Positions 25,207-32,556 of a stretch of 64,000 nucleotides of DNA are shown in pieces. The notes below the pieces were generated by a model. That model saw only the letters and a program-made list of their open reading frames with translations. It had not been told where the DNA came from and ran no database searches. How positions within the stretch are numbered: the stretch's first letter is position 1; every line of letters starts with the position of its first letter. A program made the translations under genes and the position numbers. Source of the DNA: RGIG8050 sp045588915 (GTDB lineage Bacteria > Bacillota > Clostridia > Christensenellales > UBA1242). The stretch is from NCBI GenBank assembly GCA_045588915.1, contig JAZNFA010000004.1, positions 175,835 to 239,834 of the forward strand. Direction: 5' to 3'.

Positions 25207-25773
25207 TTATTTATTTTTTATAACGTAGTCTTTACCAAAAATTTCTTTCAAAGTTGGAATGAACTGATTATCTTGTTCAGTGTTTGTTAATAAATCTTTA
25301 GGTAAGATAAATTCTTTATAAGTTGGCGAAAAATTATAACTACCAACACGAACTCTGAAAATTAAATCATCGTTGGATTCAAAAACTTTGGCGATGTATT
25401 GTTTGTCTTTATAAGGACGATATAAACAAGCTAATTCTGCTTTATATGTTTCTATGTTTTTATTTGAGTTTTGCGAAACGATAAAACCATCTTCTAAGAA
25501 ATCGTATTTATAAAATCGGTTTTCGTGTTTAGGATTATATTTTCCTGATTGAAAGCAAACTACAGCCGAAACAAGACCAATAAGTGAGATTACAGCAAAA
25601 ATAGCAATAACCACGATATTTTCTTGAATGGTAATAAGATAAGCAGTTAACGAAGAAAACAAAACACCATAAATCAAACTAAGTATGGCTATCACTCGCC
25701 CCAGTTTCTTTTTGCCTCTTAAAATACTTTCGTGATTAAACGGTACACTAAAATTGAATAAAACATTTTCCAT
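25207..25773 (-). CDS. Small membrane protein of unknown function
   Basis: A 188-residue protein with two membrane segments near residues 28-70 (VIAILSLIYGVLFSSLTAYL and the following VIAIFAVISLIGLVSAVV), flanked by charged parts. The C-terminal 100 residues look like a small PH-like beta domain (FEDGFIV-type pattern: YDFLEDGFIVSQNSNKNI), a layout seen in YcxB-type proteins, but the match is weak. Start supported by an AAAGGAG site and an upstream TTGTGT/TATAAT promoter. Confidence 0.65.
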   Translation of the reverse strand: MENVLFNFSVPFNHESILRGKKKLGRVIAILSLIYGVLFSSLTAYLITIQENIVVIAIFAVISLIGLVSAVVCFQSGKYNPKHENRFYKYDFLEDGFIVSQNSNKNIETYKAELACLYRPYKDKQYIAKVFESNDDLIFRVRVGSYNFSPTYKEFILPKDLLTNTEQDNQFIPTLKEIFGKDYVIKNK

Positions 25774-25906
25774 AAATTTATTCTCCTTTGTTTGTATTAA
25801 AACATTATATCATTAGTACAACATACACACAAGAATTATTATCAACGCAAAATTTCATACTCACAAAAAAATACCCATCAACACACAGACTATATTTTGG
25901 TTTCGG

Positions 25907-25929
25907 ATTAAGTTATGAATGGCAGGGGT
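25907..25929 (-). repeat. Displaced copy of the tRNA-Gln(TTG) 3' tail (att-like)
   Basis: A 23-base exact copy of the sequence spanning the 3' acceptor end and flank of tRNA-Gln(TTG) at 27533-27555, in the same orientation and 1.6 kb downstream of that tRNA. The rest of the 25774-26034 gap holds no other gene; only the promoter-like TATACT before the next gene is visible. Confidence 0.75.
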
Positions 25930-26034
25930 CGACTAGCTTAAAATGAACTTCGCTCATTTATACGGTGTGAGAATTAAAAACTTTAATCAAAAACTGATAG
26001 TATATGTTATACTAAAAAACAGGAGAATGGTTTT

Positions 26035-27441
26035 ATGGTTAATCAGCTTTTGGAAAATTATATTATCAAAAATATTTTGCCATTATACGAAAAAAACGAT
26101 TTAGGTCATAATATTGTTCACATCAAAGATGTAATTAGAAGATGTTTTGTTTTGAATCAAACATTTCAATTAAACCTTGATGAGAATATGATTTATGCGA
26201 TAGCTTCGTACCATGATTTGGGAAAGTATATTGACCATGAGCAACATCATTTAATTGCTGGTCAAATGTTTTTTGAAGATAAAAATATGTCCAATTTTTT
26301 TAATGACGCACAACGCTTAATGATTAAAGAAGCGATTGAGGATCATCGTTCGTCGAAGGAAGATAATCCACGGTCGCCTTATGGTAAACTGATATCGTCA
26401 GCAGATCGTAACACATCAATAGAAATTGTTTTCATTCGTAGCTTTTTTGTGGCACACGAAAGAATGCCCGAAATGAACATTGAAGATTATTTGGATTATA
26501 CAATTAAAAGACTAGCGAAAAAGTACAGTGAAGATAATCCAGAAAATATGTTTTATGAAGATGAGGTTTATAAAAAATTTCTTGTCGATATGAGAAATCT
26601 CTTAAAACAACCGGATAAATTTAAAGAAGAATATTGCAAAATAAATCGAATCAAATCAAGGAAACATAAAGTTTGTGAAGAACCGGGCCGAATTGATTTA
26701 GTCAGACAGGACCATCAACCAACAAAAAAATCAACATTCCAAAAAACAAATATCAATCACGAAAAAGAGTTTCGTATGGATATTTTACTTGCAACCAATA
26801 ATAAACATAAAGTCGAGTTCATTAAAATGGCTGCCAATGGATTAGGCATAAATTTCCATACCCCGAAAGAACTTGGTTTAAAACTTGATGTCGAAGAAAA
26901 TGGAACGACGGCAGTTGAAAATGCGATTATCAAAGCGGCAGCATTAAGTCAGCTTAGTGGTCTACCAACTTTTGCTTGGGATATGGGTATGCGCATTGAA
27001 AAATTACCTGAGAACCTCCAACCCAATTTACACATCCGCAGACCATTTGGCAAAGAAGAATTATTAGATGCTGCTATGGTTGAGTACTGGCGCAGTCTGG
27101 TGGCGCAAAACTGCGAGAACGGAGAAAGTCCGGCACATTATTTTGACGGAGTCGCCTTAATGGACGGAAACAAACTGGTCCATAGTGCCAGTTTTGATGA
27201 AGGGACTTTTGTTTTTACATCAATTAAAAATGAAAATGGCATTCCTAAGTTCAATGCTTTTGATCAAGTGAGAAAAACATTAGATAACAAATATTTTTGT
27301 GATTTAACCGAAAAAGAAAACTTAAAATACGATTCTGAACGTACAAAACAAATCAAGAAATTTTTTCAAACTGCTTTGGTTAAAATCAATGCCTTAAACC
27401 AAACATCAAAAGATAACAATACTACTTGTGAAAAACTATAA
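26035..27441 (+). CDS. HD-domain phosphohydrolase fused to Ham1-like NTP pyrophosphatase
   Basis: A 468-residue two-domain protein. The N-terminal part (about 1-200) is an HD hydrolase: GHNIVHIKDV with His25/His29, ASYHDLGK with His60-Asp61, EDHRSS near 105 and SSADR near 123. After a basic linker, the C-terminal domain starts near residue 248 with DILLATNNKHKVEFIKMAA, then ENGTTAVENAIIKAA and PTFAWDMGMRIEKLP, which follow the Ham1/ITPase pattern of enzymes that cleave non-canonical purine NTPs. It lies alone between two copies of a tRNA-Gln tail and uses an AGGAG site rather than a leaderless start, so transfer is likely. Substrate unknown; a nucleotide-directed role is inferred. Confidence 0.75.
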   Translation: MVNQLLENYIIKNILPLYEKNDLGHNIVHIKDVIRRCFVLNQTFQLNLDENMIYAIASYHDLGKYIDHEQHHLIAGQMFFEDKNMSNFFNDAQRLMIKEAIEDHRSSKEDNPRSPYGKLISSADRNTSIEIVFIRSFFVAHERMPEMNIEDYLDYTIKRLAKKYSEDNPENMFYEDEVYKKFLVDMRNLLKQPDKFKEEYCKINRIKSRKHKVCEEPGRIDLVRQDHQPTKKSTFQKTNINHEKEFRMDILLATNNKHKVEFIKMAANGLGINFHTPKELGLKLDVEENGTTAVENAIIKAAALSQLSGLPTFAWDMGMRIEKLPENLQPNLHIRRPFGKEELLDAAMVEYWRSLVAQNCENGESPAHYFDGVALMDGNKLVHSASFDEGTFVFTSIKNENGIPKFNAFDQVRKTLDNKYFCDLTEKENLKYDSERTKQIKKFFQTALVKINALNQTSKDNNTTCEKL

Positions 27442-27485
27442 ATTGTAAATCTGTTATTTTTCACATCATTTACGCTTGTCATCTT

Positions 27486-27520
27486 AAAAAGAAAATAGTC
27501 TAACTTATCGCAGACTATTT
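27486..27520 (-). terminator. Terminator after tRNA-Gln(TTG)
   Basis: A nine-base perfect stem AAATAGTCT/AGACTATTT with a ten-base loop; the minus strand continues TTCTTTTT. It may also stop the convergent HD-Ham1 gene. Confidence 0.75.
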
Positions 27521-27532
27521 CTTTTGGTTCAA

Positions 27533-27555
27533 ATTAAGTTATGAATGGCAGGGGT
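27533..27555 (-). repeat. tRNA-Gln(TTG) 3' tail, att-like core copy
   Basis: The 3' end of the intact tRNA and its flank. It is identical over 23 bases to 25907-25929 and matches 29324-29346 (inverted) at 22 of 23 bases. Confidence 0.75.
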
Positions 27556-27620
27556 AGCAGGATTCGAACCTACGAATGCGAGAGTCAAAGTCTCGTGCCT
27601 TACCGCTTGGCGACACCCCT
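27546..27620 (-). tRNA. tRNA-Gln (anticodon TTG)
   Basis: A 75-base tRNA with acceptor AGGGGTG/TACCCCT, D-arm GCCAAGCGGTAAGGC, anticodon stem CGAGA/TCTCG around CTTTGAC (anticodon TTG), T-arm GTAGGTTCGAATCCTGC, and an encoded CCA. Confidence 0.95.
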
Positions 27621-27632
27621 TCAGTAATATCT

Positions 27633-27661
27633 ATTATATACTATGTTGTGTTATTTGTAAA
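27633..27661 (-). promoter_or_regulatory. Promoter of tRNA-Gln(TTG)
   Basis: Minus strand: TTTACA, 17 bases, TATAAT, 12 bases to the mature 5' end. Confidence 0.75.
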
Positions 27662-27693
27662 GAATATTGTTTTTATTTAGCGCAGGTTTTTGA

Positions 27694-27723
27694 TTGGTAT
27701 TTTCTAATGTATTATTGTATAAT
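27694..27723 (+). promoter_or_regulatory. Promoter of tRNA-Gln(CTG)
   Basis: TTGGTA, 18 bases, TATAAT. The predicted start near 27730 leaves a leader of more than 100 bases before the tRNA; it contains a small hairpin (ACGTG...CACGT) and two repeat units. Confidence 0.6.
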
Positions 27724-27759
27724 ATTGTAGATACGTGTGAAATCAAATTCACGTTTCGC

Positions 27760-27840
27760 TTAGGGGGTATTTGTCCAGCGACGAAACCCTTGCACTTTAT
27801 TTAGGGGTATCTGTCTAACGACGAAACCCCTGCACTTCGT
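27760..27840 (+). repeat. Two tandem mini-tRNA-like units before tRNA-Gln(CTG)
   Basis: Two units of 41 and 40 bases, roughly 80 percent alike by eye. Each starts TTAGGGG(G)TAT as the mature tRNA does and holds AACCC(C/T)TGCA about 20 bases later. The second unit can pair AGGGGT with ACCCCT, so it looks like a tRNA-Gln with all but its acceptor stem deleted. Confidence 0.75.
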
Positions 27841-27842
27841 TT

Positions 27843-27916
27843 AGGGGTATCGCCAAGTGGTAAGGCAAATGGCTCTGACCCGTTCACCGTAGGTTCGAAT
27901 CCTGCTACCCCTGCCA
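27843..27916 (+). tRNA. tRNA-Gln (anticodon CTG)
   Basis: A 74-base tRNA with acceptor AGGGGTA/TACCCCT, D-arm GCCAAGTGGTAAGGC, anticodon stem AATGG/CCGTT around CTCTGAC (anticodon CTG), T-arm GTAGGTTCGAATCCTGC, and an encoded CCA. Its 3' flank lacks a terminator; one is found at the displaced tail near 29339. Confidence 0.92.
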
Positions 27917-28034
27917 TTGTAAACCCAATCCGAACAGACAAATTCAAACCTAACCTAACCTAATTTTGTTTGCTATGCCAATTTAGTTGTAGGACTTGTC
28001 TTAGGCATTAATCAATGATATATATATCATATAT

Positions 28035-28319
28035 ATGGAAAAAGATGATTCTATTATCAAGAACAATTTAGAACAAGAAGTAAGTTTAATTAAACAAAGA
28101 AACCAAAGAGTTGAAACTGATAAAGCGTGGGAAACAAGTTGGACCAGAAAAATTTGTATTGTAATAATAACTTATTTTGTCGTTGTTTTTTATTCTTTTA
28201 TTATAAGTAAATTTTCTAATATCTGGTTATCATCACTGGTTCCAGTTTTTGGCTTTATTTTGTCGACATTATCTTTGAAGTTTGTTAGAAAAATTTGGGA
28301 AAAGAATAAAAACAATTAA
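28035..28319 (+). CDS. Small membrane protein of unknown function
   Basis: A 94-residue protein with a charged N-terminal half (possible short coiled coil) and two hydrophobic segments near residues 40-58 and 64-83, ending in KIWEKNKNN. The ATG follows a palindromic run of TATATATATCATATATAT that includes -10-like boxes. It lies inside the segment bounded by tRNA-Gln(CTG) and its displaced tail. Confidence 0.6.
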   Translation: MEKDDSIIKNNLEQEVSLIKQRNQRVETDKAWETSWTRKICIVIITYFVVVFYSFIISKFSNIWLSSLVPVFGFILSTLSLKFVRKIWEKNKNN

Positions 28320-28390
28320 TCAAATATTGAAGTTGTTTTTATTAATTGGTTCGTTTTGCGTCGTTGCCTTTGCCAAGCAAAAACTAAAAT

Positions 28391-28422
28391 GAACACCTTG
28401 AAAAATTCTGGGTGTTTTTTTT
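28391..28422 (+). terminator. Terminator after the 94-residue membrane protein gene
   Basis: Stem AACACC/GGTGTT with a 13-base loop followed by eight T. Confidence 0.8.
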
Positions 28423-28511
28423 GAAAATTTTTATTTTTTTTGTCGTCGTGGTATTGATTTGTATTTTACCGTGTTATATAATTATAACAATAAAAAGGGG
28501 AATAAAATTAT

Positions 28512-29267
28512 ATGAATAAAATTTTAATTGACTATCAAGGTCAAAAGTTGAGCATCAAAGAAATTGCCAAATTGAATGGTCTTAATTTTCAAGTATTAAC
28601 CAATAAATACAAGAAATTTGGAGATATTAACGAGGCTGTTGAAAATTTGAAAGTAACACAACTTGGTCCGGTGAAGTACCTTGATTTTTTTGGTCAAAAA
28701 ATGACAATCAATCAAATTGCAAAAATGTATGGTATTCGTCGGGAAACTTTGGATTATGTATATAAATCAATTTCAGATATTGATGAAGCAGTTTCTTTTT
28801 GCATAAATAATGATTGTACAAGCGAAGCAGTTTGTGAACAAAAAATAAAAATGCAGAAAAATACAGAAAGCCTTGATAAATTAACAAATTTAGATAAAAG
28901 TTCATTTCCGGAAACCAGTCTGAAAGGTAATGACCATACACTTCTAAATAACAGCATTGATTCTAATGAAGTAATTGAAAATAAAATGCTTGCCATTGAT
29001 TTAAACAAAGCAATGGATATGATTTCATCACGTGAAAGTAAAGTTTTACGCATGCATTATGGTCTTGATGGTAATCCTTTTTCTACGGAAGAAATTGCAA
29101 TAAACATGGGTATTAGTACGGTTCGTACTAGACAAATAGAAGACGAAGCGTTAAGAAAACTTAGAAATAAAGAAAGAAGAAAATATTTTGTTGATTATAT
29201 TATAGAAGAAGAACCAGAAAATAAACTAAAAAAAGCATTACAATCTCTAGCAGGAAAAAGCCTGTAA
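28512..29267 (+). CDS. Sigma-70 region 4-like regulator with N-terminal HTH repeats
   Basis: A 251-residue protein. Residues about 173-223 follow sigma-70 region 4: SRESKVLRMHYGLDG, TEEIAINMGISTVRTRQIE, then ALRKLRNKERR. Region 2 (the -10-binding, core-binding part) is absent. The N-terminus has two related 40-residue units (near 7-46 and 57-97) sharing GQK(L/M)(S/T)I(K/N)(E/Q)IAK and ending DI(N/D)EAV, which look like small helix-turn-helix repeats. A Ser/Asn-rich linker joins the halves. It may act as a DNA-binding regulator or anti-sigma-like partner; promoter recognition alone is unlikely. An AAGGGG site precedes the start. It lies in the tRNA-bounded segment. Confidence 0.75.
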   Translation: MNKILIDYQGQKLSIKEIAKLNGLNFQVLTNKYKKFGDINEAVENLKVTQLGPVKYLDFFGQKMTINQIAKMYGIRRETLDYVYKSISDIDEAVSFCINNDCTSEAVCEQKIKMQKNTESLDKLTNLDKSSFPETSLKGNDHTLLNNSIDSNEVIENKMLAIDLNKAMDMISSRESKVLRMHYGLDGNPFSTEEIAINMGISTVRTRQIEDEALRKLRNKERRKYFVDYIIEEEPENKLKKALQSLAGKSL

Positions 29268-29287
29268 AAAAACTGGCTTTTTTTATT
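29255..29287 (+). terminator. Terminator overlapping the end of the sigma-like gene
   Basis: Stem AAAAAGCC/GGCTTTTT with a 12-base loop and a T-run. The left arm lies in the last codons. Confidence 0.8.
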
Positions 29288-29323
29288 TAAATTTAGTTTT
29301 TAGTGTTCATTTTACGTTCGTTA

Positions 29324-29346
29324 ACCCCTGCCATTCATAACCTAAT
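29324..29346 (+). repeat. Displaced tRNA-Gln 3' tail (att-like), right end of the second segment
   Basis: ACCCCTGCCATTCATAACC plus TAAT: the tRNA-Gln acceptor 3' strand, CCA and flank, in the same orientation as tRNA-Gln(CTG) 1.4 kb upstream. It differs by one base from the tail of tRNA-Gln(TTG). Confidence 0.75.
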
Positions 29347-29370
29347 TCGATTTGGGGATTAGGTTTTTTA
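29339..29370 (+). terminator. Terminator, probably the original one of tRNA-Gln(CTG)
   Basis: Stem AACCTAAT/ATTAGGTT with an 11-base loop and a T-run, directly after the displaced tRNA tail. No gene nearer than the tail ends here. Confidence 0.75.
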
Positions 29371-29426
29371 TTTGCGATGTTGATAATTTTTGTTAACGTC
29401 TGAGTTTGTTTATGTTATAATGCAAT

Positions 29427-29879
29427 ATGATGAAATTTTTGAAAACATTGTTTTTGATTTGTGCTTGCGTGACTTTGGGTGTTGTTGGTGGTCTGTTGTT
29501 CGCAAAATATTCCAGTATTGATATTACATCTGGCGATAATCGTTATTTAATTATTGTGGCTGGAATTTTTGGTGGTGTTTGTTTAGTTTTAGCAATTACG
29601 TTGGCTGTAGTTATGGCTCGTGCTGAAAAACAACGTAAAAATTTAAGTGTTAATTTACAAAAAAATGACATTGTTTTACAAGCAGGAATTGATTATATCG
29701 TCAAGAAACGTGGCACTGTACGTCCTGGTGAATACACGGTTTTAGCAACTGATGAAAAGAATAAAACCTTTACTTTACGTGTGAATGATTACGTTAAAGA
29801 ATACTCACACAACACTGCTTTGATTTTAAGCGAAGGTGATCGCATTTCGGCTCGTTCAAGCAATGTGATTTTGCGTTAA
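29427..29879 (+). CDS. Small two-TM membrane protein of unknown function
   Basis: A 150-residue protein with hydrophobic segments near residues 5-27 and 41-65, then a cytoplasmic or external beta-rich domain of about 80 residues (RPGEYTVLATDEKNKTFTLR) that looks like a small barrel. Family not recognised. TTAACG, 17 bases, TATAAT and five bases to the ATG suggest a leaderless mRNA. Confidence 0.7.
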   Translation: MMKFLKTLFLICACVTLGVVGGLLFAKYSSIDITSGDNRYLIIVAGIFGGVCLVLAITLAVVMARAEKQRKNLSVNLQKNDIVLQAGIDYIVKKRGTVRPGEYTVLATDEKNKTFTLRVNDYVKEYSHNTALILSEGDRISARSSNVILR

Positions 29880-29918
29880 TTGACATTTTACGTAAACCTT
29901 GCCATATTGATAGAATAA

Positions 29919-30572
29919 ATGAAAAAGTTTGGTGCTTTGTTTTTAGTTGTTTTAGTTGCTGTAATGTTATCGGCCTGTACAGCTTTTTATGATGATGAAT
30001 TACAAACGACGGCAATGAGCGAACCTTATCAGGCTGTAGTTTTTTTACAAAGTAAACACGGCATAAATTTTCAACCAAGCTTGCTGACCGAGTGGGAAGC
30101 AGAAATTAACCGTTTGATTACCGAAATGGCTTTAGAAGATTCAGTTGCTCCGAAAATTACAGCAGTTAAAATTAGCGATGTCGCAAGTGAAGATACTTAC
30201 ACTGTTGAACTAACTTTAACTAACGTTCCACCACTCAACATACAAAAGACGGTACGCCCTTTTCAAATCCATTACACACAAACAATTTACAATCCGATTG
30301 AATTATTACCCAACAGTGAACACTTCAATTATATTGTTGGTTACACAACCGAACGACGCCACAGCTTCGTGAATACGGAATGGATTGAAAAACAAGATGA
30401 CGGTAGTTATGTTTACCTTTGGAGTTCACGTGAACCGATACAGTTTATGGACGTTTACCCGAACCGACCTTTATATTATTTCATTATCATCGCTGGTTCA
30501 ATCGTTGTTGGTTTGCTTGTTTATTTTGTCAGTCGATATAGTTATTGTAAAAAACGACAAAAGCAGTTATAA
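29919..30572 (+). CDS. Lipoprotein with C-terminal membrane anchor, unknown function
   Basis: A 217-residue protein with a lipoprotein signal ending in LSAC (Cys20), an extracellular domain, and a second hydrophobic segment near residues 185-207 followed by a basic tail. The layout resembles TPM-type or DUF-type membrane-bound lipoproteins, but no family is recognised. A promoter directly before the ATG (TTGACA, 17 bases, CATATT) suggests little or no leader. Confidence 0.7.
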   Translation: MKKFGALFLVVLVAVMLSACTAFYDDELQTTAMSEPYQAVVFLQSKHGINFQPSLLTEWEAEINRLITEMALEDSVAPKITAVKISDVASEDTYTVELTLTNVPPLNIQKTVRPFQIHYTQTIYNPIELLPNSEHFNYIVGYTTERRHSFVNTEWIEKQDDGSYVYLWSSREPIQFMDVYPNRPLYYFIIIAGSIVVGLLVYFVSRYSYCKKRQKQL

Positions 30573-30580
30573 TAACAATT

Positions 30581-31339
30581 ATGGCGATAGCAGTATTTGG
30601 CGACATTCACGGCAACCTGGAAGCCTTGGAAGCAATCTTAAAAGACATCAAACGTAACCGTAAAATTACCGATGTCTATTATTTAGGCGATGCAATTGTC
30701 TTTGGGCCAGATAGTGCTGCTTGTTTGCGTTTATTACGAAAACATAAAGTAAAATGCGTACTTGGTAATCACGAACAAAGAATTACGAAGTACGACGAAT
30801 CGGCGACAGCACAAACTTACGCCAACAAAGATTTAATTGAAGCAACATTTGCGACTTTGGATCGTGAAGATTTGCAATTTATCTCACAGATGCCATTAGA
30901 AATTAAAATCAACTACAAAGGTGCTAACATTTTATTTACGCACTACTGCCACGACGAAACTGGCAAGGTGATTGATACGCAAATTGAATTTAACGATAAA
31001 GACTTGCGCAAGTATTTTAAAAATAAAAAGTGTGATGTTATTTTCTTTGGACATTTACACAAACGTAAAATCTTAATTGATGAAGAAAAGCACTCGTATG
31101 TCTTACAAGGTAGTTCGGGTTGTGTCAAATCCGATAATACTTTTTATACATTGTTTGATATTATTGATAACTACGGTAATGGTGACAATTTCAATATTTA
31201 TCGTGTTGATGTCAAATACAACCGTAAAAAATTTTTATCAAAGATGCAAGCTGCGAATTTACCGGGAAAAGATGTCTTTGCGCCATTCTGTTTTGGAATC
31301 AATTTTGAAAAGAACCCAAATAATAAGGAGAATTTATGA
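30581..31339 (+). CDS. Calcineurin-like metallophosphoesterase
   Basis: A 252-residue cytoplasmic phosphoesterase with all dimetal motifs: FGDIHGN (residues 6-12), YYLGDAIVFGP near 35, LGNHEQR near 64, FTHYCHD near 123 and FFGHLHKR near 155. The type is that of YfcE/YmdB-like enzymes; substrate unknown. The start is seven bases after a TATAAT with a TTGTAA box 17 bases further up. It shares an ATGA overlap with the next gene, so the pair is co-translated. Confidence 0.88.
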   Translation: MAIAVFGDIHGNLEALEAILKDIKRNRKITDVYYLGDAIVFGPDSAACLRLLRKHKVKCVLGNHEQRITKYDESATAQTYANKDLIEATFATLDREDLQFISQMPLEIKINYKGANILFTHYCHDETGKVIDTQIEFNDKDLRKYFKNKKCDVIFFGHLHKRKILIDEEKHSYVLQGSSGCVKSDNTFYTLFDIIDNYGNGDNFNIYRVDVKYNRKKFLSKMQAANLPGKDVFAPFCFGINFEKNPNNKENL

Positions 31340-31743
31340 ACGACCGTATTAAAGAAATTGCAGAGAAATTTATCAAAGAAGAAGGCATTACAACCAAGAC
31401 TTCGCTTTTAATGGCGAGTTTAGGTTTGAATAAAAATGCTGGTGACATTGCTGACATTGCATACGGGGTTAACTTTAACCAGCACTTATATAATGACGAA
31501 CGTCAAAGTCAAATGATTGATTATCTCGGTTATGTAATGTTTAACTGGCAAGTTTTAGCTTTGAGTATCGGCCTTAGTACGGAAGAAATTGCAAAACGTT
31601 TTGCATCTGAATGGTTAACCAAACGTACTGGCAAAGCTTCAATCAAAGATTTATTGAAACACTTAAAAACACCTGTTCGTACTACACAACAAAACGTTCA
31701 ACCAACAAAAACAATGACGACTGACTTTACTCGTCAAATGTAA
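31336..31743 (+). CDS. Unknown protein, possibly MazG-like
   Basis: A 135-residue helical protein coupled to the phosphoesterase gene by a four-base overlap, with its own AAGGAG site. The stretch SQMIDYLGYVMFNWQVLALS followed by IGLSTEEIAKRFASEW looks like the second half of a MazG-type NTP pyrophosphohydrolase, but the typical ExxE metal site is not clear. The C-terminal 35 residues are Thr/Gln-rich and disordered. Its stop abuts the stop of the convergent uppP. Confidence 0.6.
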   Translation: MNDRIKEIAEKFIKEEGITTKTSLLMASLGLNKNAGDIADIAYGVNFNQHLYNDERQSQMIDYLGYVMFNWQVLALSIGLSTEEIAKRFASEWLTKRTGKASIKDLLKHLKTPVRTTQQNVQPTKTMTTDFTRQM

Positions 31744-32499
31744 TTAAATCAATAATTGATAAACTAACAAACCTGCGCCTAAAACAAAGAGATAACAAGC
31801 AAACCAGCGCAGGTCTATTTTTCGTGTGAGATTTAACATAAACTTAATTGCGACAATCCCAGCAATAAAGGCTGTGACAAAAGCCAAAAGTACACTGCCC
31901 CAACCCAACGCTTGGATTGTTCCACCACTTAATAATTCAAACAAAAGTGATGCAAGAATAATGGGGATTGACATTAGAAACGAAAAATCGGTGGCTTGTG
32001 TTGGTTCCATTCCACTTAAACGGCCTGTCGTAATTGTCACGCCACTACGTGATAAGCCAGGTACCACAGCAACGCCTTGCGCAAATCCCATTGCCACAGT
32101 TTGCCACCAACTGTTTTTATTTTTTGGTGAATGTAAGAATGTTGGGAGCAATAAATAAACACCACACAACAAAAACAAATATGGCAAAGCTTGTAACGTA
32201 AATAAACTATCAATAATGTCTTTAAAAATCAAAACAAAACCACACGTAATCATAGTAGCACAGACTAATTGTAAGGCTTCACGACTAAACGGTTGTCGGA
32301 TTAAATGCCACAAGCGTTGACGATAAACAACAACCACAGCTAACAACGTCGCCAGGTGTAAGATTAAAGTTAGTAACAAACCACCGTCAGTAATTCCACA
32401 AAACTGTTCAAACAGTAACAAATGGCCACTAGATGAAATTGGCAAGAATTCAGCAAAACCCTGTAATAAACCTAAAAAAATCGCAGTGTACCACTCCAT
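31744..32499 (-). CDS. uppP: Undecaprenyl-diphosphate phosphatase (BacA/UppP)
   Basis: A 251-residue membrane enzyme that recycles the lipid carrier of cell-wall synthesis; it can confer bacitracin resistance. Visible: LGLLQGFAEFLPISSSGHLL near residues 8-27 with the catalytic Glu and Ser-rich motif, and the second motif VVPGLSRSGVTITTGRLSGM near 148-167 with the catalytic Arg. About eight membrane segments. The start MEWYTAIFLG was chosen on family alignment and because promoter boxes fill the bases before it. Confidence 0.95.
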   Translation of the reverse strand: MEWYTAIFLGLLQGFAEFLPISSSGHLLLFEQFCGITDGGLLLTLILHLATLLAVVVVYRQRLWHLIRQPFSREALQLVCATMITCGFVLIFKDIIDSLFTLQALPYLFLLCGVYLLLPTFLHSPKNKNSWWQTVAMGFAQGVAVVPGLSRSGVTITTGRLSGMEPTQATDFSFLMSIPIILASLLFELLSGGTIQALGWGSVLLAFVTAFIAGIVAIKFMLNLTRKIDLRWFACYLFVLGAGLLVYQLLI

Positions 32500-32520
32500 A
32501 ACTATTTCTATGTTTTCATT

Positions 32521-32548
32521 TTGCCAAAAAGAGCACAAAGTGTTATGC
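32521..32548 (+). promoter_or_regulatory. Promoter of the FtsB/DivIC-like gene
   Basis: TTGCCA, 17 bases, TATGCT, then AGATTTA and two bases to the ATG. The same stretch read in reverse supplies the TTGGCA -35 box for uppP, so the two divergent promoters overlap. Confidence 0.6.
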
Positions 32549-32556
32549 TAGATTTA

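Noticed and set aside
27545..27730. Plus-strand frame across tRNA-Gln (AGVAGFEPTNARV)
   Set aside because: Another typical antisense-tRNA artefact.
27760..27840. CRISPR array
   Set aside because: The repeats are tRNA-derived tandem units without unique spacers, and no cas genes are in the window.
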